Part shown: piece after piece, positions 24,430 through 37,194 of the stretch
How the letters are laid out: each line of letters starts with the position of its first letter
Position numbering within the stretch: position 1 is the first letter of the stretch
Assembly (NCBI GenBank): GCA_032622095.1
Contig: CP136066.1
Coordinates: forward strand, 150,490,224-150,554,223
Length of the DNA stretch: 64,000 nt
Source of the DNA: Siphonodentalium dalli
Lineage: Eukaryota; Mollusca; Scaphopoda; Gadilida; Siphonodentaliidae
Direction: 5' to 3'
Notes under the pieces: model-generated
Databases searched by the model: none
Seen by the model: only the letters and a program-made list of their open reading frames with translations
What the model was told of the DNA's origin: nothing
Position numbers and translations under genes: made by a program

Positions 24430-25280
24430 CGATAGATCATGCCATGAATCTCCACCTTGCCATGGCTAACGCCCGTATAGAGATCACATTCTACCATTAC
24501 AGAACATTGGAACTTTTTGAAGATTCGACAGGGAACCTTATAAAGTCGAAAAATAACGCGGAGAATATATTTCTTTGTTATTTTCTGTTCCTTAAAGGTA
24601 CGGTTGGTCTTGGTGGTGGGTATCCTGTGAAAATATTTCCACCCGTCAAAAACCGCCACAAACAGAAAGAACATTAAAATATAGACAGACTGTGTCCGTA
24701 TACAAATAAGAAATATCGCATAAATAGTATGTTATTGTCATATGTGTGACCATTGTTATGTAAACAAAAGCATAAAAAGTTACTTTTCTGGTGTTTGTTT
24801 ATATTATGATGGTAAACATAAAGAGCGTTCTTTGTTGGTGAATTCCTTATATGGAACTAATAAAGAGCGTTTATGCCATTTGTGTGTGATTAGCCAGTAG
24901 CATTGTGCTGTCTTCCGTAGCACAATCAGGCTCTTGCTTAGGTAAAATATAGTAGGTCTTTATGATAACATGCTGTTTACGCGATGGTCATGGTATATAT
25001 GGACGAAACTGTATGCGTTTTATTGTTTTCCTGTTTACGGTTATTGGAACAAATATGAATATTTTCGACAACTAAGGCCTCACGTGCCTTTAATAATGTA
25101 ATTCACTGTAGGTGATTGTCTCAACTCGAAATTTCACGATTTAAGTGAATTTGTGGGCGATTTTGCCTTGCGTCGCTTACATTTATGGAATTTCTCCTGA
25201 ATAAATAATTCCATGTTTATTGCGATATCGGCTCACAAAAGTCAGAGAAAAGCATGCGATTTTGAGTTGGGACATTCACC
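24430..25280 (+). mobile_element. Foldback element copy 2 with family A nested
   Basis: Parallels 8690-9400: ATCATGCCATGAATCTC, GTCGAAAAATAACGCGGAGA and, after the insertion, TCACGATTTAAGTGAATTTG. The right arm is missing beyond about 25280. Family A occupies 24596-25089. Confidence 0.7.
24596..25089 (+). mobile_element. MITE family A, copy 2
   Basis: Flanked by TTAA (24592-24595, 25090-25093). Same termini as the copy at 3729. The paralogous foldback element has a single TTAA at 8824-8827 in the matching position, so this is a clean insertion. Confidence 0.9.
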
Positions 25281-25507
25281 ATGGGATGATCTACCTCAAA
25301 GAATGTGGCCATGCAGGACATATCACGCGTCAACCAACAGTCGGTATCACTGGTACAAACATTGAGGCTGTTAATAGTTTTACGTATATACATGTGATGA
25401 ACAATAACAAATAAAACAATCTATCCATGGATACTTAATTCAACTCACAAACCACCAGAGCTGAAGCAATCATGCCCAAACTCAACTAGCTCGTTTGGAC
25501 TAACAAA

Positions 25508-25930
25508 GGCCTGTTCTCGTGAAAATAAGCACAATACGGGCTTATTGTACAGTTGGCGTGAAATATTGGAATTATTTTAAAACTCAAATACGCTCTATAT
25601 GGGCCTAAACGATGGTTAAAACAGACCTAAATAGATGGGACTATTTCAATATGCTGTCCGCGCCATAATTGGTATAAGCCCACTATATATGGGCTTATTT
25701 CAGAATCAATTCATAGAAATCTACTCACAAACCTTATATACGCTCTTCAGTGGCATTACACCATAACTAAAGTGGGTTGTCGGAGAGGACTGAAAGCCCT
25801 TTCAAATCTTCCCGGGTATTATACCAAACTCCAAACTTAACTTATAACTCAAATAAGGCCAATGTGAACCTATGCGAATATTTAGATCCAATATGATCCT
25901 ATTTGCACGAGTAATATGTTGATAAAAAAA
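25508..25930 (+). repeat. Dispersed repeat family D, copy 4
   Basis: Begins AGGCCTGTTCTCGTGAAAAT and shares ATAAGCACAATACGGGCTTA with 15252-15620. Diverged and non-coding. Confidence 0.55.
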
Positions 25931-27050
25931 AAGCTGAAAATCGATACTGAGATCAGAGTATATATATCAGGCATGTGTCCTCAGTTTCCTGCTTTACAAC
26001 AGCGAGACGTGTACTGCTTACGTATCAGTTTCCACATATGATGCTGGAACAAGCATGTATGTACATATCTATATAGCTTGTTATCCATGCTCAGCTGATG
26101 TTCCGACACTATTCTTAGTCACCCGAACCTCCAGATAAGTTAGAGGGTGCATGGTATTAGAATGGTATAAGTTATGTCGATAAATACACTAACACCGATC
26201 TGCAGGCAGAGTTTGTAGAACAAAACTTTCCAAAATCAGAGCAATTTTCCACCTTTTTTGTGTAGAAGTGAGATACATGTAATTACGCTTTTTTCCATAT
26301 AAGGAGTAGACGTACAAGGAACGCTCTAAAGTCTTTATTTTTCCACGATAAATATGCTTTTCCTACATGCAAGTTGTGACCCACTGTGTCATGAAGTCTT
26401 AATAAGAGTATATATTTAACGTAACGTATTTTGACCCATTATTATGGGTTAAGTCAGACGACTTAAAGGGGCACTAATAAACCATTCTAATTAAATAATT
26501 AATCATATACCAAATATGGTTGGACCCTGGTTGCTGAAAATTGGTATACAGGGGTGAATTGAACCGGGATTATCATTGGATAGGTGCCGTCCACCATAAG
26601 TGGGGAACTTAAACATTATATCATAATATATGAGCATTAAAGAGCATTCCTTGTCAGCTTAGACGATATGTAGGAAAATTGTTCACAGGGATTACCTGGC
26701 CATGAGGAATATCATGGGGTATACTACTTTGATCTCAGTTGACTTAAAGGGAGACGAATAAATTATATTAACATAGCTGATCAATGAAGAGCGTCCATTA
26801 TCAACCCAGAGACTATGTGGGGAAAATTGGCGTTTTTAGTCCTTCCCCGATATGAATAAAATAAAGAGCGTTTATATCACTTTTGTACCAAAGTTGAAAC
26901 AACTGAACAATTCCGATGAGTTTGTCTTTAAAGACATATATATCGTGTTAACAGCCCAGACACTATTTCCACTAGAATAATGCAGCGCTCAACACAGATT
27001 TTTTTTCGAATATTCAAACCACATCGACTGTTCCATTTCAGAATACTCTA
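25931..27050. other. Spacer with three phased GCGT boxes
   Basis: GCGT boxes at 26791, 26830 and 26868 are 39 and 38 bp apart; the last is ATAAAGAGCGTTTA. Two stretches read CTTAAAGGGGCAC (26464) and CTTAAAGGGAGAC (26752), like ends of TTAA elements without visible partners. No gene seen. Confidence 0.4.
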
Positions 27051-27057
27051 CGTTTAA

Positions 27058-27505
27058 AGGTACTCAATCCGATTAAACACCCCTACATTACTATTGCTTT
27101 GGCTTCGGGGGTAAAAAATATTTGAATCGAGTCGAGGAACCTACCCATCAAAGCTCAGAGTGATCAGATATCGATTTGTTAATTTTGTTATTTCAATTGT
27201 TTGTGGCCCAGAAACACGCCGTCAAATGGGTCGTCTCGGTAAAAATTACGGATGGAGATGGATAACTCTAAAAACAAGTGGTAATACGGTTAAATTTCGT
27301 GAATACTCAAGTGATAATACAGCCATATTTCGTTGAACAAATGCTGATAAATAACACGCTTTGGGAAATTTTATACCATACTTGACAGTGGTTAGCATTA
27401 TTTTGTTACAATTAATCGATTCTGATAACTAAAACGTATTTTGAAGAAATGTTGTTGTTGTTGTATCTTGATGATATGGAAACCCTCTGATCGGATTGAG
27501 TACAT
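27058..27505 (+). mobile_element. MITE family B, copy
   Basis: TTAA at 27054-27057 and 27506-27509. Starts AGGTACTCAATCCGATTAAA; ends CGGATTGAGTACAT. Confidence 0.75.
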
Positions 27506-27637
27506 TTAAACAAGCCTACACACTATAATGTAAATATTTACAATTTGATTCGGGTCAAACTATGATCAACTTTAGCCAATGATTCCGCTAACTATAGTAA
27601 CTATGTGTAATTCGTGTGATATTGCCAATCGCTTTAA

Positions 27638-28472
27638 AGGAAGACTGTACTTAAATCCAGCCTTTCATGGGGCCCATCATCTAATATACTCGAATAGAAA
27701 ATATCCAATACCAGTGAAAGTAAAACGCACTCACGTACACAAAGAACCACGCATAACAACCTGATAAGTATTACGAAAACAAGTAAAAGGCTTAAAGGTA
27801 CGGTTGGCCTTGGCGGTGGGTATCCTGTGAAAATATTTCCACCCGTCAAAAACCGCCACAAACAGAAATAACATCAAATGTAGACAGACTTTGTCCGTAT
27901 ACAAATAAGAAATATCGCATAAACAGTATGTTATTGTCAAATGTTTGACCATTGTTATGTAAACAAAAGCATAAAAAGTTACTTTTCTGGTGTTTGTTTA
28001 TATTATGATGGTAAACATAAATAGCGTTTTTTGTTGGTGAATTCCTGATATGGAACTAATAAAGAGCGTTTATGCCATTTGTGTGTGATTAGCCAGTAGC
28101 ATTGTGCTGTCTTCTGTAACGCAATCAGGCTCTTGCTTAGGTAAAATATAGTAGGTCTTTATGATAACATGCTGTTTACGTGATGGTCATGGTATATATG
28201 AACGAAACTGTATGCGTTTTAATGTTTTTCTGTTTACGGTGATTAGAACAATTATGAATATTTTCGACAACTAAGGCCTCACGTGCCTTTAAGTCATTTA
28301 CTCATTTTCATTATTTAATACTACCATGTTATTTTAATTCGTCCATAGAATATATTAGTGTATTTTGCACTCACCCCTGACTCAACTTGATTCGTCTGTT
28401 ACACATTTTCTGTTTAATAGAGTAGGAGATGGCTTATACAATTAATGGCTGGATTAATTGTGCAGTCTCCCT
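27638..28472 (+). mobile_element. MITE family C, copy 2, split by family A
   Basis: Left TTAA 27634-27637. Parallels 23163-23517 on both sides of the insertion at 27796-28288, sharing ACACAAAGAACCACG before it and GTCATTTACT-type sequence after it. The right end is CAGTCTCCC; its TTAA has diverged. Confidence 0.75.
27796..28288 (+). mobile_element. MITE family A, copy 3, nested in family C
   Basis: Flanked by TTAA (27792-27795, 28289-28292), with the family's termini and interior. The uninterrupted paralogue has one TTAA at 23338-23341. Confidence 0.9.
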
Positions 28473-28485
28473 TTGGGGACTCTAT

Positions 28486-31400
28486 CGCGGTCGAATTGGA
28501 TGCGATTAATAAACGATCTTCAATGTAACCGTATACTATCCAATTGATAGCTTGTCCTTATATGACTCAAAACGTACATGGAATTCGACAATATCCCGTA
28601 TATGTGTATACAAATTATGTCAACAGGCACTACAAATTATTCTACATGATCATAAGTATGCACATTGAAATTGTTAGATCCTTTTCACCCTCTTCTAAAC
28701 TTAATCATGATATATCTGAATTATTATTGTTTTTGTCTGATGTATTGATGGTAAATACTTTTTAAACCAACAATGACCATTCTGCTTATTTGGGTAGAAA
28801 ATTTATGAAAATCACTATTTTGGAGTGATTAGATGTATAGTATATATAGCTATTCCGTTCTGAACACATCAGCGGCATGTTCCACACAAGAGGGATGGAT
28901 TTATCATTCAAAATTCGGACTCTGGCGAATTGGATGCGATTAATAAACTAACATTAATGTTACCGCGTGTAGTATACCACTGATAGCCGTCCTGATGTGA
29001 CTCAAAAGATAACATGGTACGACAAGATCCCGTGTGTTACAATGTTTGTCAACAAGCACTCCAGATTATTCGACATGATTATCATAAGTTTGTACATTGT
29101 TGTTAGATCTTTTTCACCCTCTTCTACACTTAATCATGATATATCTGAATTATAATTATTTTTGTCTGATGTATTGATGGTAAATACTTTTTAAACCAAC
29201 AATGACCATTCTGCTTATTTGGGTAGAAAATTTATGAAAAAATCACTATTTTGGAGTGATTAGATGTATAGTATATATAGCTATTCCGTTCTGAACACAT
29301 CAGCGGCATGTTCCACACCACGTTAAAAGAGGGATGGATTTATCATTCAAAATTCGGACTCTGGCGAATTGGATGCGATTAATAAACTAACATTAATGTT
29401 ACCGCGTGTAGTATACCACTGATAGCCGTCCTGATATGACTCAAAAGATAACATGGTACGACAAGATCCCGTGTGTTACAAAGTTTGTCAACAAGCACTC
29501 CAGATTATTCTACATGATATCATAAGTTTGTACATTGTTGTTAGATCTTTTTCACCCTCTTCTAAACTTAATCATGATATATCTGAATTATAATTTTTTG
29601 TGTCTGATGTATTGATGATAAATACTTTTTAAACCAACAATGATCATTCTGCTTATTTGGATATAAAATTTATGAAAATCACTATTTTGGATTGATTAGA
29701 TGTATAGTATATAGCTATTCCATTCTGAGCAAGTCAGAGGCATGTTGCACACCACGTTAAAAGAGGGATGAATTTATCATTCAAAATTCGGACTCTGGCA
29801 AATTGGATGCGATTAGTAAACTACCTTCAACATTACCGTATACTATCCCATTGTCAGCCGTCCTAAACTGACACAAAACATACATGAAATGACAAGATCC
29901 CGTGTGTTTACAATGTACAATCAACATGCACTCCAATTTATTCGACATGACTAAGACTATATCATAAGTTTGTATATTGTTGTTAGATCCTTCTCTCCCT
30001 CTTCTAAACTTAATCACGATATATATGAATTATAAATTATAATTTTTTGTCTGACTTATATTGATGGTAAATACTGTTTAAACCAACAATGACTAAAAAT
30101 TATGTTTATTTGGATATAAAATTTATGAAAATCACTATTTTGGAGTGATTAGATGTATATCATATAGCTATTCCGTTCTGAGCACCTCATCGACATGTTC
30201 CAGATCACGTTAAGAATATATATATAGGGTCTATATATTATAATAGTTCGTATAATTTATCAACCTATTTTATCACCGGAACGAGGTTAAATTAAAATGA
30301 GAAATTCATCATGAGGTATACTTTAGCATTAAAATATTCGGGCTCTGTCGAATTGGTTGCGATTAATAAACGACCTTCATCGTTACCGTGTACTATCCCA
30401 TTGATAGCCGTCATAAAATGACTCAAAACATACATGGTACGACAAGATCCTGTGTGTGTAAGATGTATGTCAACAGGCACTCCAGATTATTCGGCAAGAC
30501 TATCATAAATTTGTACATCGTAATTGTTAGATAGTTTTCACCCGCTAATTCTATAAGCTTAATCATGCTATATCTGAATTATAATGTATAATATTTTGTC
30601 TAATGTATTTTGATGGTAAATACTGTTTAAACCAACAATGACGATTCTGCTTATTTTGATATAAAATTTATGAAAATCACTATTTTGAAATGACTACATA
30701 ATTATATATTAGCTACTCCTCGTCGTCATATTCCACATCACGTTAACCCTTTCCCAACAAACCGGCCAAAACCGGCCAAATAAAGCTTCAACAGCCTAAA
30801 ATATCTTGGGTCTGTCTCAATAAAACCATACAAATATGGATATCATTGGAACCGGCTCATTGACCACATTGTGATGGTTACAGTTATGCCCTGTGCCAAT
30901 GCATTCTCTTATATATGCGAGTCGACCATAGGTCGCCTCGCATATATAACAGAATGCATTGGCCTAAAAAAAATCTTTTTTTAACACTTTTTACCATTTT
31001 TTCTTACATTCTTTAACAATTTTATAATTTTTAATGTGTTAAGCCAATGCATTCTCTTATATATGCGAGGCGACCTATGGTCGACTCGCATATATAAGAG
31101 AATGCATTGGCACAGGGCCCTTCTGTTGGGTAAAGGGTTAAGAGTGTATATACGGTCCATATATTATAATAGTTCGTATAATTCTATTTCATCACCGGGA
31201 CGAGATAAAACAAATTTTAAGTGAGAAAATCATCATGAGGGATAGAATTAGCATTACAAAATCTGACTGTCGAATTGGATGCGATTAATAAACTACCTTC
31301 AATGTTACCGTATACTATCTCATTGATAGTCGTCCTTATATGACTCATAACATATACATGGGACGACAGATCTAGTGTATGTCAACGGGCACTCCAGTTT

Positions 31401-33240
31401 GTACATTGTTGTTAGATCCTTTTCACCCTCTTCTAAACTTAATCACGATATATCTGAATTATAATGTATAATGTTTTGTCTAATCTATTGATGGTAAATA
31501 CTGTTTAAACCAAAAATGACGAGTCTTCCTATTTGGATATAAAATTTATGAAAATCACCATTTTGGAATGATTAGATAATTAGCTATTCCGTTCTGAACA
31601 CCTCATCGGGATATTCCACATCAGGTTAATAGTACATGGGTCTATATACTAACAATTGTTCGTGTCAACATATTTTATCACCGGCACGTGATAAACAAAA
31701 ACTTTTTTAAAAGTGAGAAATTATCTAATTTGACGTATGAATATTACGAATCGCTTTAAGGTTGTGTTCATTACGAGGGGTGGAATTAGCCTCCAAAATT
31801 CGGACGTTGTCGAAATGGATGTGATTAATAAACGATCTTCAATGTTACCGTATAGTATCCTATTTATAGCCGTCCTTATATGACTCAAAACATACATGAT
31901 AATACCATATCCCGTGTGTGTATAATGTATGTCAACGGGCACTCCAAATTATTCTACATGATTATCATAAGTTTGTAAACAAAAAATGAGTAATGTTTAC
32001 TTCTCCCATGGCCTTATTTGTACATTGTTGTTAGATCCTTTTCACCCTCTTCCTAAACTAATTTAGTCTACTGTATAGATATATCGGGATCTTGCTACTT
32101 GTGATCGAATTATGTGTAACATTGTGTATGTTCTTCAGAAATGGACATATATATCAGTTTTGTCTGATGTATATTGAATGTAGAATGAGTATACTGTTTA
32201 AACCAATAATGACGATTATGCCTTATTTTTACATATACAATTTATGAAAATTTATGAATTGTGCCTTATTTTTTATATACAATTTATGAAAATATGAAAA
32301 TTTATTAATTATGCCTTATTTTTATATACAATTTATAAAAATAACTATTTTGGAATGATTAGATAATAGTTCGTATAACATATCAACCTTTTAATCACCG
32401 GACGTGATAAAACTTTTTAAAAAGTGAGATATTCATCGTCAGGGATGGATTTAACATCTAACATTCTGACTCGAATTGGATGCGATTAATAAACGAACAT
32501 CATTGTTAGCGTATACTATCTTATTGATATTCGTCCTTATATCAGTCAAAACAAACACGGTACGACAAGGTCCCGTGTGTGTAAAATGTTTGTCAACGGG
32601 TGCTCCAAATTATTCTACATGGCTATCATAAGTTGTACTTTTGTTAGATCATTTTCACCCTCTTCTAAATTAATTTAGTCTATTAGTATATTGGTTATCG
32701 GATCTTGCTACTTATGAATTGTGTAACACTATGTATGCTCTTTAGAAATGGACGTAAAAAAGACATATATATGAGTTTTGTCTGATGTATTGATAGTAGA
32801 ACAAATACTTTTTAAAGCAACAATGACGACTATGCCATTTTTTTTATATAAAATTTATGAAAGTCACTATTTTTGGAATGATAAGTTAATATAGTTCGTA
32901 TAATTTATCAACCTATTCAATCACCGAACATGATAAAACTTTTTACAAAGTGATAAATTCATCGTGAGGGATGGATTTAGCATCCAAAAGTTTGACTGTC
33001 GAATTGGATGCGATTAATAAACGACCTTCAATATTACGTTATACTATCCCATTGATAGCCGTCCTTATATGACACAAAACATACATGGTACGACAAGATC
33101 CCTTCTGTGTATAATGTATTTCAACTGGCACTCCAAATTATTCTACATGATTATCATAAGTTTGTATACAAAAAATGAGTAATGTTTACGTCTCCCATGG
33201 CCTGATTGTGGATGACTAAGATACTCCACGGTATCGAACC
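28486..33240 (+). repeat. Tandem array of nine ~0.44-0.66-kb units
   Basis: Each unit starts near GAATTGGATGCGATTAATAA (about 28492, 28928, 29365, 29803, 30351, 31272, 31812, 32468, 33001). It continues through a CCGTATACTATCC segment, ACATGGTACGACAAGATCCC and TTAGATCCTTTTCACCCTCT to AAATTTATGAAAATCACTAT. The first three periods are 436-438 bp; later ones are longer (about 520-660) and more diverged. The fifth-to-sixth interval contains an inserted piggyBac-like MITE. Short minus-strand frames recur in some units but are broken in others, so I do not call genes. Confidence 0.9.
30747..31137 (+). mobile_element. piggyBac-like MITE inserted in the array
   Basis: TTAA at 30743-30746 and 31138-31141; ends CCCTTTCCCAACA and TGTTGGGTAAAGGG. 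The neighbouring array unit has a single TTAA at 30210-30213 in the same context (CACGTTAAGA). Two internal palindromes built on CCAATGCATTCTCTTATATA are mutual inverse complements (about 30895-30963 and 31043-31113). Confidence 0.85.
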
Positions 33241-33450
33241 GGCCACGTTGGCCAAAGCCACAACGCAATAATCAGGTTGATTGTGAAATATCCCCATCAT
33301 TCACGAAGCTTCCATCAACATATTAGGTAGCACAGCGTATAAAATATAATGTTTCCCGACAATATGGTCTGAGCCGTCTTAACTTCATATATATAGTGTG
33401 TCATTTCAAGCGAAGAAAGTTTATTATGTTATTTAAATCTGATGCGAGTG

Positions 33451-33572
33451 TGACGTAGACCCATGAACTATACAGCCAAAATTACCACTGGTTGTTTATA
33501 TACCTCAGAAAGGTGAATCGATAAACCACGTGACTGGTGGATAAAAATAGTTCACTGTTTACACTATAAAAG
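33451..33572 (+). promoter_or_regulatory. Candidate core promoter (CRE half, E-box, TATA)
   Basis: TGACGT at 33451-33456, CACGTG at 33527-33532 and TATAAAAG at 33565-33572, in the first repeat-free sequence after the array. A TATA box here would place transcription start near 33595, just upstream of an open segment ending at a good splice donor (33722). The motifs are seen; promoter activity is inferred. Confidence 0.4.
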
Positions 33573-33594
33573 ATGGACGTACTGTGTGGAGTCG

Positions 33595-33722
33595 TTACAA
33601 GAATTGCACAACTATCGCGCAAACACATGTCAGAAGAACTCCACATAGTGTCAGCATTCGATGCGAACAGTCGAAAATCTATCGACTTTGCGAGTTTACA
33701 TTGTGTTCATAAATTTTGTAAG
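33595..33722 (+). other. Candidate 5' exon of the bZIP gene, with upstream ORF
   Basis: The segment ends AAG|GTAAGA, a near-consensus donor. An ATG at 33627 opens 32 codons (MSEELHIVSAFDANS...) to the donor, in the same frame as an earlier ATG at 33573 that would lie upstream of the predicted transcription start. If joined to the acceptor at 37186, the frame adds three codons and stops at TGA, and that stop overlaps the ATG at 37195. The exon is inferred from signals only; no transcript evidence is available. Confidence 0.3.
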
Positions 33723-35980
33723 GTAAGATGATATTCGGTTGAATTTTCTTGGGGTATCACAACACTTAGTGCTACCGTTCCGGGTACACAACCATTCACT
33801 GTGTATTGCCTTAACAACCACCTGATCGATATCTGAACATAAAATGCTGACCACGAGGTTTCGGCTCATAAATTTTTCAGACAATAGCAATTAATTTCAT
33901 TATCGTATGCATATATATACGTTATGTTACTGTCATCTCATCTTATATTTCGCATATTAGGACTTGTATCTGAGCCTGTACGTTGGTGTGGAAGTATATC
34001 ACTATCATCGTAAGTGTATACGCGTACGTCGGTATACGTTATCACAAACACGTCTTGTTTACTGTTTGATGAGTTTTACGAGATAAGGCAAGTATATCTC
34101 CAAAGTAAATAAGTAAACAGATATCCTATAAATCACAATTACGTAAGGGGTCACGCATGCAGACGATTGTCATTCATAACATGAACCTATTTAATTTGGG
34201 AGATCTAATAACAAATATTAAATTTTGAATAAAGCCATGATTTCACGTTGAACATTCGAAAGAGGTAACCCGACGTCAATGTAGGTTTTTATGGCGCTCG
34301 GGAATCTATCTTCATGTCTTTAATACATGTGTGTAATATATAGTCCAGTCAATCTAAGGTTTGACCAAGACAAAATTTAACTTTCTTAGAAGCAGTGCTG
34401 AATTGGTCGAAACGATGGCAATTCCCATACTTTGTACGCAGATTTTGCAGCGAACTGTTGATATGTGGTCAGGAAGAATCCTTTACACACATTTAATCAG
34501 AATAAAACAAATTATGTACAAATTTTGTCTAGGTTGAGTCCATATCTGTCGTATTTTGACTGGACTAATCACATCTCATTCGAAATTTTTGCAGAACGTG
34601 TTTATCACCACGTTTTAATTCTAAAACACTTTATTGATATAGATAACAAAAATGCCGCTAGTGTAATGGGGGCATCCTTGCCAGTCCTGGTTGAGAAACT
34701 ATTTTATTAGTTTGACAATTTTGTGCCAGGTGTGGTAAACGTGAACATGTGGATTTTTTATCCTACTTAACGTGTCCTACTTAATGTATATCAAACTAGC
34801 TGTACAATTCCCTGCTGTTCCAGACTCATATACAGGCTAGGTCATCAATGCATATATTGATTCTTTTTATATTGATATGCATAGAAACTATGGCCCAGTT
34901 TGTCAACGCTTTACGATGAAATATTTGTTGTCTTGGTCGTTATAATGACCACATGTGTATAGATCAGATACATTTTCTTAGAACACTATGCATGCAGATC
35001 AATTAATTGACAATCGATTGAGAAGTTATGTTCTGCAGTTAGTGGAGAGGAGACTAGTTAATTAATCGACTATATTTACGATATAACATTAACAGTCGTC
35101 GTGGATAATTGTGTGTATACTATTCTTACAAATTTTTAAAGCGAAATTTATTATTATTCTCATAGTTTACTCATAAGGATACATCATGTATAGACCGTCG
35201 ACTTTTCCTCGTCTTTTGAAAAAGAAATTTGTATTGACTAGTCATGCCGCCGGTAAGGGTGAATACACATATAGGACTGTGCAGATAGTACAATAATCCT
35301 CATTGGCGCGTCCGCCACTGATGCATGCACCGAATATCGATTATACTATTTAAAATTCATTCATTGCAATAAGGCATAATTTGCTGACCAGGTGTACACA
35401 TAAACAACCTATATCTATATAATATATTATCGCGACCTAAATTGATACATAAAGTTGGAGTGCGTGTAATAGTAAGCCCGCACCTATTCATCAACAGTCG
35501 CCGAACAATTGTGGGTAGGGCCACATTCCACAAAACCATCATTAAGTTTATCATGACATCTTGACTGTGTCAATATGAAGCGATTACAGATCTCACCACC
35601 CAGTAGTTTACAACATATGTTGGGGGTGTATGCCATGCTTCAAATGAACGAAGTTCTAGGCATTATCGTTTCACTCCTCATCCATTTAACAGCGGTAATT
35701 TTTTGCAGACGTAAACATCCTTAATTATTTGTATACATTCCATTTGGCATGGCTCTATTGACCTCGATGAACTGAATCATGACATGGCTTAATTTTACAG
35801 CAAACAACAGCGAAAAGAAAAATACTCTTATGGGCGCCAGTGTTGACATTTGAAGCCTTATTGTGTCCGATATGCATGATGTTTGATAATCTATGAATAA
35901 TCGATAATGCGCATTAACAATGTATATCAAAGGCCCCCTCTGTCGCTTTAGCCGACGTGTTTTGTAGTTGCCTCGTAAAT
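33723..35980. other. Low-repeat region with a possible LINE scrap
   Basis: Mostly unique-looking AT-rich DNA, presumably intronic if the upstream exon is real. Around 34730-34785 a short frame reads CARCGKREHVDFLSYLTC, vaguely like the LINE C-terminal Cys-His motif but with the expected His replaced. The 81-codon frame before it (34465-34710) is unrecognised. Confidence 0.3.
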
Positions 35981-36477
35981 TGAGTCAATACAAACAGGCA
36001 CGTGATCTCAAGGTCAGAAATCACATGACCGCATACCGATGACGTTGGGGAAAACCCGCAATCGACCAATTGTCTGCCGGTATACATTCACGTGGTGGTT
36101 TACTTCAATATGATTGGCTGTGCTTGTAGCGAGATAGTAGCACAGGCGGCCACGCCGGTTTGAACACGTGGTTTCTATCGATTCATTCATGTGATGATAT
36201 TTCACCACAACTCGTGGTTCTTAGTCACCGCTTGTCTGTTTACTACGTCAGAACACACAAAAACACTCGTTAATACGCTAAGACACCATTGTGAAATAAC
36301 ATTGCTTTTAAGCAGCCGGATTAACAGGTCAAGATTATAGGCATAGATTATAGGTCATTGTGGCCACCAATTATATATACGAACGTCATTTGCGATGACA
36401 TCACTCAAAGCTTTGCCTTTAGGCTATTGGAACTTTTCTCAACAAAAGTTTAGAACAGAAGGATAATTTTGACGTCA
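35981..36477 (+). promoter_or_regulatory. Cluster of bZIP and E-box sites upstream of the bZIP gene
   Basis: AP-1 TGAGTCA (35981), CACGTG at 35999, 36089 and 36165, TGACGT (36040), ACGTCA (36245, 36383), TGACATCA (36396) and a full palindromic CRE TGACGTCA (36470). CCAAT-type boxes lie near 36066 and 36112. This density within 500 bp in repeat-poor DNA, 0.7 kb before the first coding exon, suggests a promoter or enhancer, possibly autoregulatory because Fos/ATF-type factors bind AP-1/CRE sites. Function is inferred. Confidence 0.45.
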
Positions 36478-36479
36478 AT

Positions 36480-37194
36480 TGATATGACATTGTAAGAATT
36501 GCACTAATCCTTTAACAGTGTTTTACAACCAAGAAATATTTCACGAGCTGCATGCATGATTTGTGGTTTCTTTCTTTCTTTCTTTTTTTCTTTTTTTTTT
36601 CGGGAACAATTAAAGTTGAAAAGATATCGAGTTGTTGGTGCTTTGAAATTTTGCAATTATGAAGCAATAGATGCCGCGCTATGATTTTTTTTCGAGTTTA
36701 ACCGGTTGAATATTGAGGACTTATTAACATGTTCTGTACCTATAGTGAAAAGCTTCCCGGGATAAATACTATTCAATCAATCGATCGATAATATCAGTTT
36801 AAAGTAAGGACGACAGGGTACACGAGACATCCACACAGACGGGACGGAAATAATCTTATCTCATTTGACAGATTCAAATATTGCTAAATGTTATCTATGA
36901 TGGTTGTTCTAGGCTTAAAATAACTTAGCTTGACATTACATCACATTCCTAAAACTGTTAAAACTCGATTTTTTTACTTAATGCTGTACATGTATTATTA
37001 TACTGATACCATCATATTATGTCGTTAACACTCATAATTACAAAGCGTCCCCCATGAACCTATATGACGCTTTTGTACTTCCGACAAAGTTTAACACTTC
37101 TGGAACAGACTCAATGTCAATGTGCACTTTTGTAGCATTGATATTCATTGCTAGCGTCATGCAATTATTTGGCCTTTCGTTTTCAGATACAACT
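36480..37194. other. Upstream sequence with splice acceptor
   Basis: Contains a T/C-rich run (about 36567-36600) and ends in GGCCTTTCGTTTTCAG|A, a strong acceptor at 37185-37186, eight bases before the ATG at 37195. The reading frame is open further up to an ATG at 37054, but those 47 codons are hydrophobic and unlike the acidic sequence that follows, so they are more likely intron or leader. Confidence 0.4.

Noticed and set aside
33215-33290. tRNA-like sequence on the minus strand (GGTTCGATACC B-box-like)
   Set aside because: The possible A box is too close, the T stem pairs poorly and no cloverleaf can be drawn; it lies at the end of the tandem array.
37054-37194. Extending the bZIP N-terminus by 47 codons
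   Set aside because: The added residues are hydrophobic and a strong splice acceptor lies at 37185-37186, so the ATG at 37195 is preferred.
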